Source: Actinomycetota bacterium (GTDB lineage Bacteria; Actinomycetota; Acidimicrobiia; Acidimicrobiales; Iamiaceae). From it: a DNA stretch of 64,000 nt. Positions 1-7,022 of the stretch are shown in pieces. The DNA lies in assembly GCA_016185275.1 (NCBI GenBank), contig JACPNX010000014.1:1-64000 (forward strand). The letters are read 5' to 3'. The notes beneath the pieces were generated by a model, which saw nothing but the letters and a program-made list of their open reading frames with translations, had not been told where the DNA came from and searched no databases. Each line of letters opens with the position of its first letter. Within the stretch, counting starts at the first letter, position 1. The position numbers were made by a program, and so were the translations under genes.

Positions 1-69
1 CGCGGCGCGAGCCGGCGCGGCCCGTGGCGCGGCCCGCGGCGCGGCGCGAGCCGCCGGGCGGCCGCTCCG
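1..69. other. Window edge: G+C-rich, repetitive, no gene seen
   Basis: This edge consists of irregular copies of a gcgcggc-like word. No coding region with recognisable product is visible. It probably belongs to the intergenic space downstream of the minus-strand hydrolase. Confidence 0.4.
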
Positions 70-981
70 TCAGGCTGCGGAGCGGCCGGCTTCGCCGAGC
101 GCGGCCTCGACCGACGCCGCCATCGTCACCGGGTCCTCCAGCGGCCCGAAGTGACCGAGCTCGTCGTGCACCTCGAGGCGTCCGGCCGGCAGGCGTCCGG
201 CCACCGCTTCGGCCACGTGCGCGGGACCGGCCTCGCCGATCCGCCCGCGCACCACGGTGACCGGGCACCGGACGTCGCCCAGCACGTCCCACGCTCCATG
301 GCGGGATCCGGCCTCGTAGACGCGTGCCTCGTGCTCGGGCGCGCAGCACAGCACCACCCCCGATCCCGAACCCTCGCGGCCCGCGTCCCGGGCCCCGTCG
401 TCGGGGCCGACCTCGGTCGCACCGGCGGGCCGGAAGCCGAAGCGCACGTAGTCCGCCCGGACCTCGGGATCGAAGGCATCCATCGGTGGCTTGCCGGCGA
501 AGTTGGCCTCGGCCGCCTCCAGCGAGGGGAACCAGCGGCGTCTGGCGCGTGCGCCCGCGGCCAGAGGGTTGTCGCCGGCGGGGCGCGCGCCATCGGGCGG
601 GAAGACGACGGGCTCGTAGAGCCAGAGCGCACCGAAGGTCCCCGGCCGGCGGGCCTCGGCGAGCAGCAGCGCGGCACCGCCCTTCGAATGGCCGGCCCCG
701 CTGATGCCATCGACGTCGACGCCCGCGGCCGCGAGCGCGTCGACGGTGGCGAGCACGTCGTCGGCGAAGCCGTCCCAGCCGAAGTGGCCGGAGACCGGCG
801 GCGTGGACTGGCCGTGGCCCCGGAAGTCGAGCGCCCAGCTGTGGCGGTCGCTCAGGCGGCGGGCGAGGGCCCGCCAGACCCTTCCGTGGAAGCCGGTGGC
901 GTGGCACCAGAGGAGGGCCCGATCGGACCCTCCGAGGTCGTGGACGGCGAGGCGGACCCCATCACTGGTGTCGACGAGCAT
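70..981 (-). CDS. Alpha/beta hydrolase fold protein
   Basis: This 303-aa protein has the alpha/beta hydrolase layout. An oxyanion-hole segment HATGFHG sits near residues 27-33. The nucleophile elbow GHSKGG is at 97-102 with Ser99, and a late ELGHFGP near residue 277 holds the likely catalytic His. Small-molecule ester hydrolysis or a related reaction is likely, but the substrate cannot be read from sequence. No signal peptide is seen, so it is probably cytoplasmic. The ATG start is preceded by CACGAT six bases upstream, matching the leaderless promoter style of this window. The upstream minus-strand ORF runs 130 bases into it, which is unusual for two real genes in the same direction. Confidence 0.85.
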   Translation of the reverse strand: MLVDTSDGVRLAVHDLGGSDRALLWCHATGFHGRVWRALARRLSDRHSWALDFRGHGQSTPPVSGHFGWDGFADDVLATVDALAAAGVDVDGISGAGHSKGGAALLLAEARRPGTFGALWLYEPVVFPPDGARPAGDNPLAAGARARRRWFPSLEAAEANFAGKPPMDAFDPEVRADYVRFGFRPAGATEVGPDDGARDAGREGSGSGVVLCCAPEHEARVYEAGSRHGAWDVLGDVRCPVTVVRGRIGEAGPAHVAEAVAGRLPAGRLEVHDELGHFGPLEDPVTMAASVEAALGEAGRSAA

Positions 982-1415
982 CCCGTCATCGTGTCAGCGA
1001 CCGGCGCCGGTGCCACCGCTTCGAGGCCCCTGAGGGCCCCGGCCGCGGTCGCACCTGCAACGTGCCGGCAGGCGTCACCGTCCAGCACCGTGGGGCCCAA
1101 CGTCAGGACCGACACGAGCAGGGAGGCGGGGACGGTCGTGGCGTGGGCAGAGTCACGGTCCTGCTCGGCGACGAGGAGCGGATGCACGAAGGGAGTGAGC
1201 GCGACGCGCTCGGCCAAGGCGGACCGCACCGTCGCGGCGAGGCGGGAGAGCTGGCGCGGCCGGTCCCGCCGGCCGTCGTCGGCCAGGACCACGTACGCGC
1301 CCGTCGGTCCCCACACGAAGCGGCTGGGGCCGATGGCCACGACACCGAAGCCGTCCGGTAGCTCCGCCAGCAGCTCGTCCAGCAACAGCGGCGCAGGCCG
1401 GCGACTCCACCCCAT
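852..1415 (-). CDS. Hypothetical protein, C-terminus overlaps the next gene
   Basis: I do not recognise this 187-aa product. The first ~130 residues look like a folded domain with alternating hydrophobic strands (GFGVVAIGPSRFVWGPTGAY near 22-41), faintly like the entry to a nuclease-related NERD fold; that resemblance is weak. The last ~45 residues are Ser/Pro/Gly-rich and lie over the start of the hydrolase at 70-981. This suggests either a low-complexity read-through tail or a frameshift that removed the original stop near 980. The ATG is preceded by AGAGGAA, a fair Shine-Dalgarno. It is divergent from the SnoaL-like gene, about 32 bases apart. Confidence 0.55.
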   Translation of the reverse strand: MGWSRRPAPLLLDELLAELPDGFGVVAIGPSRFVWGPTGAYVVLADDGRRDRPRQLSRLAATVRSALAERVALTPFVHPLLVAEQDRDSAHATTVPASLLVSVLTLGPTVLDGDACRHVAGATAAGALRGLEAVAPAPVADTMTGCSSTPVMGSASPSTTSEGPIGPSSGATPPASTEGSGGPSPAA

Positions 1416-1447
1416 CGTTCCTCTTGATCGGCACTGCCCCGCCGAAC

Positions 1448-1924
1448 ATGAGCCGAACGGCCCATGTCGTTCACCAGGCCCTAGCCTTGGCCGCCATCGA
1501 CCCGACCGCCGAGCCTGCGACGCCCGCCGACCCGGGCGGTGGCGCCGGGCCCGCCGCGGTGCTCGCCGCGAACCGGCGGTTCTACGAGGCCTTCGAGGCG
1601 CGTGACCTCGACGCCATGTCCGACGTGTGGGCCCATGACGAGGACGTTGCCTGCACCCACCCCGGCTGGGTCACGCTGCACGGCTGGGCGGCGGTCGCGT
1701 CCTCATGGTTCGCGCTGTTCCAGCAAGGTGCGCCGATGCAGTTCATCCTCACCGACGAGCGCGCTCGCATCGTGGGCGACATGGCCTGGGTGACCGTCGA
1801 CGAGAACCTCATCGGCACGGGTGAGAGCGCCACGGTGGCTGCACTCAACCTGTTCCGGCGAACCTCGCGTGCGTGGCTGCTCGTGGCCCACCACGGTTCA
1901 CCGGTGCAGGCGGCCCGCTCGTAG
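1448..1924 (+). CDS. SnoaL-like / NTF2-fold protein
   Basis: The segment LAANRRFYEAFEARDLDAM and the following WAHDEDVACTHPGW are typical of the SnoaL-like (DUF4440/NTF2-fold) family: small cone-shaped barrels that act as isomerases, hydrolases or ligand-binding subunits. A final strand with H-G closes the fold. No partner enzyme is fused. The start is uncertain. TTG 1424, ATG 1448 (used here) and GTG 1559 are all in frame, and the conserved domain begins only near 1559. A TAGCCT box near 1482 could serve the shortest form. The TetR gene follows 73 bases later on the same strand. Confidence 0.75.
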   Translation: MSRTAHVVHQALALAAIDPTAEPATPADPGGGAGPAAVLAANRRFYEAFEARDLDAMSDVWAHDEDVACTHPGWVTLHGWAAVASSWFALFQQGAPMQFILTDERARIVGDMAWVTVDENLIGTGESATVAALNLFRRTSRAWLLVAHHGSPVQAARS

Positions 1925-1997
1925 CGGCGAGGCGCCGGCCCTGCGATCCGCAGAGGCGGGGCCGGCGGCCCGTAGAGTCGGTGCACCGGATGGACAC

Positions 1998-2645
1998 ATG
2001 ACCGCTCCCATCGACGCCAGCGACCGTTCGGGCGATCCTCCCGGTCAGCCGCCACTGGACGGCAGGACGGCCCGTGCGCTGCGCACGCGCGACGCCATCG
2101 TCGACGCCTGCATCGCCCTGGTCGAGAGCGGCGATCTTCGTCCCACCGCACCTCGCATCGCGGACCGGGCCGGCGTCTCCGTGCGTTCCGTGTTCCAGCA
2201 CTTCGACGACCTCGAGAGCCTCTTCGCCAGGGTGGCCGATCGCGTCGTCGAGAACCTGGGGCACCTCGTCGAGCCGATCGAGCCGACGCTGCCCCTGGAC
2301 GAGCGGATCGAGCAGTTCGTGGCCCAGCGGCGCCGCGTGCTCGAGGCCCTGACGCCGATCCGGCGGGCGGCGACGGTCCACGCGCCGTTCTCCAGGGAGC
2401 TCACCCAGCGCCTGCAGCTCGGGCACCTGGCCATGCGCGTCGAGATCAAGAGCGTGTTCACCACGGAGATCGCCCGCTTGCCGAACGACGAGCGCCGGCC
2501 GTTCATCGACGTCCTCGACACCGTCGCGTCGTGGGCGAGCTGGCACAACCTGCGGACGCTCAACGGCCGGAGCCCCGACGAGGCGCAGGCGGTTCTCCGC
2601 CGCATGGTCCAGATGGCGCTGGCGTCGGTGGCGGCCCGGAGCTGA
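1998..2645 (+). CDS. TetR/AcrR family transcriptional regulator
   Basis: The 215-aa product has an N-terminal TetR DNA-binding domain. Helix 1 lies around residues 28-45, and the recognition helix-turn-helix around 49-69 reads PTAPRIADRAGVSVRSVFQHF, followed by FARVADRV. The C-terminal helical domain (80-215) would bind ligand and dimerise. The ATG at 1998 is chosen because the longer frame adds an unconserved Arg/Pro-rich leader overlapping the upstream gene. Targets are unknown. The adjacent SnoaL-like gene and the RDD membrane protein are the nearest candidates. Confidence 0.88.
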   Translation: MTAPIDASDRSGDPPGQPPLDGRTARALRTRDAIVDACIALVESGDLRPTAPRIADRAGVSVRSVFQHFDDLESLFARVADRVVENLGHLVEPIEPTLPLDERIEQFVAQRRRVLEALTPIRRAATVHAPFSRELTQRLQLGHLAMRVEIKSVFTTEIARLPNDERRPFIDVLDTVASWASWHNLRTLNGRSPDEAQAVLRRMVQMALASVAARS

Positions 2646-2745
2646 CCCGGGCCCGCCGCGGGCCGCCGGCCGACAACGGCCACGGGCGTGGGCCGCCAGC
2701 CGCCACGGCGTCGCCATCGTGGCCAGGCGGTGCGAGGATGCCCGC

Positions 2746-3639
2746 ATGGCGCCCAACCCTCACGAGCATCGGGGTGCGGTCCGCTACGAGGGTTGGAGCG
2801 ATCCGGTCGAGCGGGCCGACTTCACGCGGTTGCTTCGCAGCGAGGGCATCCCCCACGCCTGGGAGGGGGAGGCGCTCGTGGTGCCCGCCTCGCGGGAGGA
2901 ACAGGTCGACGAGCTGCTGGCCTGGGCCGGCGGGGACATCATCGACGAGGACGCGCTGCTGGCGCCGGACCCGCCCACGCCGACGCACCGACCCGATGCG
3001 CCGCCTGCCGGGCCGCGAGCCGGCCCCAACCGCTCGGACGCCGCCCCCGCCGACGCCGGCCCCGGCCGCTCGGACGCCGGCCTCACCGACGCCGGCCCCA
3101 CCGGCGGCTACTGCGCCGACGGTCGTGGCGGTGACGGCGCTCGCGTCCGCGGGGCCGGCGTCCACGGTGAGTGGCACACCGCCCCCGCGCTCTCGGCCGT
3201 TCGCCGTGGTGTGGGTGGCTTCGTCGACGCGTGGTTCGTCCTGGTCGCGGTGGCGGTGGTCGTGCTGTCACGGGGCGGGACCGTGGGCGCGGACCTCGTC
3301 GGCCGGTCGTGGCTGTGGCGGCTCGCGCCCGCGGCGCTGCTGTTCGCCGTGGACGTGGTCGGCGTGGCCTTCACCGGACGCACGCCGGGCAAGCTGGTCG
3401 CCGGCGGCCGGGTGGTGCAGGAAGCGGACGGCCGGCTCCCGAGCCTGCGCGCCGCCGCCCTGCGGGCGTGGCCTCGGGCTCTCGCCGTCGCCGCCACCGG
3501 TCTGGGCGGGATGTGGGCCCTGGTCTCCGACGTCCTCGTCGCCGGGATGCTCGTCGGTGTGCTGTTCCGCCCCGACCGGCGCGGGTTCCACGACCTGATC
3601 GCAGGCACGCGCGTCGTCGAGGCCGGCGCACGGCGCTGA
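2746..3639 (+). CDS. RDD family membrane protein with N-terminal DUF2007-like domain
   Basis: Residues ~150-293 form an RDD domain. It has an entry segment GGFVDAWF, hydrophobic helices near 160-180, 190-210 and 250-275, the GRTPGKLVAGGRVV loop and the closing RRGFHDLIAGTRVV. RDD proteins are small multi-pass membrane proteins of mostly unknown function. The first ~70 residues are soluble and resemble the putative signal-transducing DUF2007 fold (ADFTRLLRSEGIPHAWEGEA). An Asp/Pro/Ala-rich linker joins the two parts at ~75-145. The ATG at 2746 has GAGGAT ending 6 nt upstream, which favours it over GTG 2719. The gene stands alone, upstream of a repeat-rich spacer. Confidence 0.82.
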   Translation: MAPNPHEHRGAVRYEGWSDPVERADFTRLLRSEGIPHAWEGEALVVPASREEQVDELLAWAGGDIIDEDALLAPDPPTPTHRPDAPPAGPRAGPNRSDAAPADAGPGRSDAGLTDAGPTGGYCADGRGGDGARVRGAGVHGEWHTAPALSAVRRGVGGFVDAWFVLVAVAVVVLSRGGTVGADLVGRSWLWRLAPAALLFAVDVVGVAFTGRTPGKLVAGGRVVQEADGRLPSLRAAALRAWPRALAVAATGLGGMWALVSDVLVAGMLVGVLFRPDRRGFHDLIAGTRVVEAGARR

Positions 3640-3685
3640 CCGTCCGCGCACGTACGGCTGGACCCGGCCGGTCCCCCCGGCCCTA

Positions 3686-3717
3686 GGCGCTCCGGCGCTC
3701 CGGCGCTACGGCGCTCC
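3686..3717. repeat. 8-bp tandem repeat, 4 copies
   Basis: Four back-to-back copies of ggcgctcc, with copy three reading ggcgctac, lie just past the RDD gene. The repeat is non-coding and begins a 240-bp repetitive spacer. Confidence 0.85.
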
Positions 3718-3750
3718 GGCGGAACACGACACGGCGGGGGCGCGGCGCAG

Positions 3751-3785
3751 CAAGGCAAGGCAAGGCAAGGCAAGGCAAGGCAAGG
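3751..3785. repeat. Pentanucleotide microsatellite (caagg)x7
   Basis: Seven perfect copies of caagg. Long perfect microsatellites are rare in bacterial chromosomes. This one is intergenic, about 140 bp upstream of the phosphodiesterase-like gene. Confidence 0.95.
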
Positions 3786-3900
3786 GCGGCCGAGCCGAGC
3801 CGAGCGGCCGAGCCGAGCCCAGCCGAGCCGAGCGGCCGAGCCGAGCCCAGCCGAGCCGAGCCGAGCCGAGCCCAGCCGAGCCGAGCCGAGCCGAGCCGAG
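3786..3900. repeat. Pentanucleotide-like tract of ccgag units
   Basis: About 115 bp made of ccgag pentamers interrupted regularly by cggccgag and cccag variants, giving a higher-order repeat of roughly 27-35 bp. It abuts the promoter of the gene at 3928. All reading frames through it are low complexity. Confidence 0.9.
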
Positions 3901-3915
3901 GATCGGCGCGACGCC

Positions 3916-3921
3916 TACCGT
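3916..3921 (+). promoter_or_regulatory. -10 box TACCGT, leaderless
   Basis: TACCGT ends 6 nt before the ATG at 3928. That spacing would place transcription start at or next to the start codon. Confidence 0.55.
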
Positions 3922-3927
3922 GGCGGC

Positions 3928-5469
3928 ATGCGCCACCCCGATTCCATGCCGAAGGACGCTTCGCTGGTGGAGATCGCCGCGGAGGCGCTGCTCGATCCGG
4001 CGCTCGAGCCGATCGTCGATCTCGTCGTCACGGCGGACGAGACCGGCTACGAGGCGCGTGCCGTCGATGGCCGGGTCCGGTTCAGCCGCGAGGACGACGG
4101 GCACGGCTGGCGGTTCCGCGAGGTCCAGGTGGAGGGCCGCAACCCGCTGGGCGACCGGGCCGTCGACCGCTTCTCCCCGCTGGCCGACGAGCAGGCGAAC
4201 CCCCACCCGAGCCGCGCGCAGACGTCGTACCCCTACGCCTACGAGATGGTCGCCCAGGTGTTCGACGCGCCCTCGGCGCCCGACCTCATCTGCCAGCACA
4301 CCGGCGCCCACAACTGGGAGGATCACGGCGGCGAGCGCGGCGAGCACGGCTCCATGGGGATCGTGCAGGCTCGGGCGCCGTTCATCCTGGCCGGCGCCGG
4401 CGTGCGGGCGCACGGGATGCTCGACCGGGCATGCCGGCTCGTCGACGTGGCGCCCACGGTGCTGGCCGCGATGGGCGGGGCACCGCATCCCGAGGGCGTC
4501 GGCTTGAACGGTCGCCGCCGGGACGACGCGCTGCTGCGGCGCCAGGACGGCGAGGTGCAGGACGACCTGCTCGACGATCGCGGTCCCAAGCCCGATCATG
4601 CGATGGGCTTCCTGTTCGACGGGTGCAACCCGAACGTGCTCTACGACATGGTCGAGGCGGGCGAGGCGCCCAACGTGGCGCGTCTCATGGCCATGGGTTC
4701 GACGTACCGCTACGGCGCCATGTCGTCGTCGCCGACCGTGACCCTGGCCAACCACACCGGCGTCCTCACCGGCTGCCACCCCGGCCACCACGGCGTGCTC
4801 AACAACGCCTGGTGGGATCGCCAGCGGGGCGAGCAGATCATCACCAACTCGCCCGACACGTGGGCATGGTCGATGGCGACGCTCTCACCCGAGGTCGAGA
4901 CGCTGTACGCGGCGGTGAAGCGCACCTGGCCCGACTCGTTCACGCTGTCGTGCAACGAGCCGTGCGACGCGGGCGCCGACTTCGGCACGTTCGTGATGCT
5001 GAGAGGTGGGCGCATGCCCACGCGGCCTCCGCGCGCCGAGGACCTGCCCTTCGCGACCGAACGGTTCGTCCGGCCCGAGAAGAAGTACTCGTCGGCGTCA
5101 CGCGTGGACCACATCGGTCTGGAGATGGCGCTCGGCGTGTGGGGTGAGGGCTACCAGGGCGAGCAGCACCCGCTGCCGAGGTTCACGTGGGTGAACTTCT
5201 CGCTGACCGACGCCGCCTTCCACCTCGGGGGCCCGTACTCGGAGGTGGCCCGGGCCAGCGTGCACGACACCGACGCCCGGCTCGGCGAGATCCTCGACGC
5301 CGTCGAGCGGCGGGGCGTGCTGGACCGCACGCTGTTCTTCCTCGTCGCCGACCACGGCATGGAGGACTCCGACCCCGGGGTGACGGGGGACTGGGCGCCC
5401 GCGCTCGACGCGACCGGGATCCCGTACCGCGACGAGGCCTACATGTGGATCTACACCGGCGTCTCCTAG
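3928..5469 (+). CDS. Alkaline-phosphatase-superfamily phosphodiesterase with an extra N-terminal half-domain
   Basis: The 513-aa protein contains a nearly complete type I phosphodiesterase/nucleotide pyrophosphatase domain at ~222-513. The motifs are FLFDGCNPN (metal Asp231), SSSPTVTLANHTG (Thr270 as probable nucleophile), DAAFH near 430 and VADHGMED near 474-480. These should bind two metals and hydrolyse phosphodiester or pyrophosphate bonds. Residues ~115-190 resemble the metal-binding C-terminal half of the same superfamily (DHGGERGEHG, then LDRACRLVDVAPTVLAAMGG), so the protein looks like the tail of one copy fused to another. No signal peptide is evident. The ATG is set by a -10 box 6 nt upstream. 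Confidence 0.75.
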   Translation: MRHPDSMPKDASLVEIAAEALLDPALEPIVDLVVTADETGYEARAVDGRVRFSREDDGHGWRFREVQVEGRNPLGDRAVDRFSPLADEQANPHPSRAQTSYPYAYEMVAQVFDAPSAPDLICQHTGAHNWEDHGGERGEHGSMGIVQARAPFILAGAGVRAHGMLDRACRLVDVAPTVLAAMGGAPHPEGVGLNGRRRDDALLRRQDGEVQDDLLDDRGPKPDHAMGFLFDGCNPNVLYDMVEAGEAPNVARLMAMGSTYRYGAMSSSPTVTLANHTGVLTGCHPGHHGVLNNAWWDRQRGEQIITNSPDTWAWSMATLSPEVETLYAAVKRTWPDSFTLSCNEPCDAGADFGTFVMLRGGRMPTRPPRAEDLPFATERFVRPEKKYSSASRVDHIGLEMALGVWGEGYQGEQHPLPRFTWVNFSLTDAAFHLGGPYSEVARASVHDTDARLGEILDAVERRGVLDRTLFFLVADHGMEDSDPGVTGDWAPALDATGIPYRDEAYMWIYTGVS

Positions 5470-5478
5470 GCGCTCGAC

Positions 5479-5498
5479 CGGTATCCGATCGGATACCG
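5479..5498. promoter_or_regulatory. Perfect 20-bp palindrome overlapping the XRE-gene -10 box
   Basis: CGGTATCCGATCGGATACCG is its own reverse complement over all 20 bases. It covers five of six bases of the -10 TACCGT (5494-5499), which ends 6 nt before the ATG at 5506. This is the expected form and position of an autoregulatory operator for the helix-turn-helix protein encoded next. Confidence 0.75.
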
Positions 5499-5505
5499 TG
5501 ACGGC

Positions 5506-5820
5506 ATGAACGCGGCAACCCTCATCCGCGCCACCCGTGGCCGCGCCGGGCTGTCCCTGCGGGAGCTGGCCGCACGGGCGGGCACGTCGCACTCGACCCT
5601 GGCCGCGTACGAGGCCGGTCGCAAGGCGCCGTCGCTCGACACGGTGGACCGCATCGTGCGCGCCGCCGGCTTCGAGGTCGAGGTGCGGACACGGCCGCGC
5701 GTGGGCGGCCCCGACCGCGCCGACCGGGGGCGCGAGCTCGTCGAGGCCCTCGAGCTGGCCGAGCACTTCCCGGCCCGCCATGCGCCGACGCTCCGCTTTC
5801 CTCCGTTCGGCCGGCGTTGA
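5506..5820 (+). CDS. XRE-family helix-turn-helix protein, probable antitoxin
   Basis: A 104-aa protein with a Cro/C1-type HTH at residues ~5-55 (RGRAGLSLRELAARAGTSHS, then TLAAYEAGRKAPSLDTVDRI). Its charged tail ends in a Pro/Phe/Arg-rich segment that may contact the partner. The stop TGA overlaps the TTG start of the nucleotidyltransferase by three bases, so the two are translationally coupled. By analogy with HTH/AbiEii-type pairs this is the antitoxin and represses its own promoter through the palindrome at 5479-5498. No other DNA-binding domain is present. Confidence 0.85.
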   Translation: MNAATLIRATRGRAGLSLRELAARAGTSHSTLAAYEAGRKAPSLDTVDRIVRAAGFEVEVRTRPRVGGPDRADRGRELVEALELAEHFPARHAPTLRFPPFGRR

Positions 5821-6350
5821 GCGGGCTGCCGGCGAAGATCCTCGCGCTGCACGCCGGCCTGGACTCGGCGGCGGTGCCTCACGCGTTCGGTGGTGCGCTG
5901 GCCCTGGCCTGGTGCACGCAGCGGGCGCGGGGCACGATCGACATCGACCTCAACGTCTTCGTCGACGTCGCTCTCGCCGGGGACGTCCTGCGCTGCTTCC
6001 CGGACGCCGTGGCCTGGACGCCTGCCGACGTGGCGGCGATCGAGCGCGACGGCCAGACGCGGCTGTGGTGGGACGCGACGCCGGTGGACGTGTTCCTCAA
6101 CACCACCGAGTTCCACGCGCAGGCCGCGGAGCGGGCGCGTGTGGAGCGATTCGCCGGTGTCGACGTGCCGTTCCTGTCGTGCGCCGACCTCGCCGTCTTC
6201 AAGGCCTTCTTCAACCGCACGAAGGACTGGGCCGACCTCGAGGAGATGGCCGGCGCCGGGACGCTCGACGCCGACGCCGTGCTCGGTGCGCTCGTCCGCT
6301 ACCTGGGACCCACCGATGAGCGCATCGAACGCCTTCGCTCGCTGGTCTGA
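5817..6350 (+). CDS. AbiEii/MNT-like nucleotidyltransferase, probable toxin
   Basis: The 177-aa product shows a minimal nucleotidyltransferase core. GGALALAW lies at about 25-32, followed by RGTIDIDLNVFV at 39-50, whose two Asp residues would bind catalytic metal; a third acidic site may be in TPVDVFLN. Relatives transfer nucleotides to RNA or protein and act as toxins with HTH antitoxins. The start codon TTG overlaps the antitoxin stop, so expression should depend on translation of the XRE gene. The size fits a stand-alone toxin. Substrate and activity are inferred from the family, not seen. Confidence 0.75.
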   Translation: MSGLPAKILALHAGLDSAAVPHAFGGALALAWCTQRARGTIDIDLNVFVDVALAGDVLRCFPDAVAWTPADVAAIERDGQTRLWWDATPVDVFLNTTEFHAQAAERARVERFAGVDVPFLSCADLAVFKAFFNRTKDWADLEEMAGAGTLDADAVLGALVRYLGPTDERIERLRSLV

Positions 6351-6420
6351 TCGCCCATGCCGCGGACCAGCGCTTACGGTCCCCATCGTCACTTCGTCGG
6401 CGCCCGGTACGGCGTCGCTG

Positions 6421-6426
6421 TATGCT
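6421..6426 (+). promoter_or_regulatory. -10 box TATGCT of vapBC
   Basis: TATGCT ends 7 nt before the ATG at 6434, favouring that start over the ATG at 6422, which lies inside the box. Confidence 0.6.
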
Positions 6427-6433
6427 GCGCTGT

Positions 6434-6652
6434 ATGCCAGCCACGAGGACGCAGGTGTACCTCACCGGGGACCAGCGGCGCCGGATCGACGAGGTGGCGG
6501 AGGCCGAGGGTGTGACGATGGCCGAGGTCGTTCGCCGCGCGCTCGACGCGTACCTCGGGCGAGGTGACGCGATCGCGGCGGCGCTGGCCTCCACGTTCGG
6601 GTCGCTTCCGGACGCGGCGGTGCCCGCGCGCGACGAGTGGGACCGTGCCTGA
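6434..6652 (+). CDS. vapB: Ribbon-helix-helix antitoxin, VapB-like
   Basis: A 72-aa protein with an N-terminal ribbon-helix-helix: strand RTQVYLTG, then helices RRRIDEVAEAEGVTMAEVVR and RALDAYL. RHH antitoxins dimerise, bind operator DNA and block the partner PIN toxin through the C-terminal tail (here SLPDAAVPARDEWDRA). The start is placed at the second ATG because the first is within the -10 box. Its stop overlaps the toxin start by 8 bases, giving strict coupling. Confidence 0.88.
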   Translation: MPATRTQVYLTGDQRRRIDEVAEAEGVTMAEVVRRALDAYLGRGDAIAAALASTFGSLPDAAVPARDEWDRA

Positions 6653-6992
6653 CGTCCTGGTTGACACCGACATCTTCGTCGACCACCTCCGGGGCGCCGC
6701 CGAGCTGCGCCCGGGTCGCCACCGGCTGCACTACTCGGTGGTCACCCGAGCCGAGCTCTACGCAGGCAACGTGGCTACGGACGTCGCAGCTCGCCTGCTG
6801 TCGCCGTTCCGCGAGATCGCAGTCGACCGTTCCATCGCCGAGCGGGCGGGGCGCATCCGCCGGGAGGCTGGCATCCGCCTCCCCGACGCGCTGATCGCCG
6901 CGACGGCGGTCGAACGCGGCCTCAGCTTGGCGACTCGCAATGCCGGCGACTTCGCGGTCGTCCGAGGGCTGCGGCTGCGGAACCTGCGCTGA
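6645..6992 (+). CDS. vapC: PIN-domain ribonuclease toxin, VapC-like
   Basis: The 115-aa product is a full PIN domain. Acidic residues occur in VDTDIFVDHL (N-terminus), TRAELYAG (middle) and PDALIAATA plus TRNAGDF (C-terminal), the usual Mg-binding set of VapC toxins that cleave tRNA or rRNA. The GTG start at 6645 overlaps the antitoxin stop by 8 bases. The longer in-frame start at 6564 would add an Arg-rich shadow of the antitoxin and is rejected. Together with the XRE/nucleotidyltransferase pair this makes two adjacent toxin-antitoxin-like modules. Confidence 0.9.
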   Translation: MPDVLVDTDIFVDHLRGAAELRPGRHRLHYSVVTRAELYAGNVATDVAARLLSPFREIAVDRSIAERAGRIRREAGIRLPDALIAATAVERGLSLATRNAGDFAVVRGLRLRNLR

Positions 6993-7022
6993 CGCCGCCC
7001 CCGGGCGCCGTGGCCCGCAGCG

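Noticed and set aside
151-1605. 484-codon plus-strand frame at the left end
   Set aside because: It is antisense to the alpha/beta hydrolase and the adjoining ORF and shows no domain pattern.
3686-3900. CRISPR array
   Set aside because: Units are 5-8 bp and contiguous, with no spacers and no cas genes.
6340-6372. 8-bp inverted repeat at the end of the nucleotidyltransferase gene as a terminator
   Set aside because: The 17-base loop and overlap with the stop codon make it weak, and it lies within the promoter region of vapBC.
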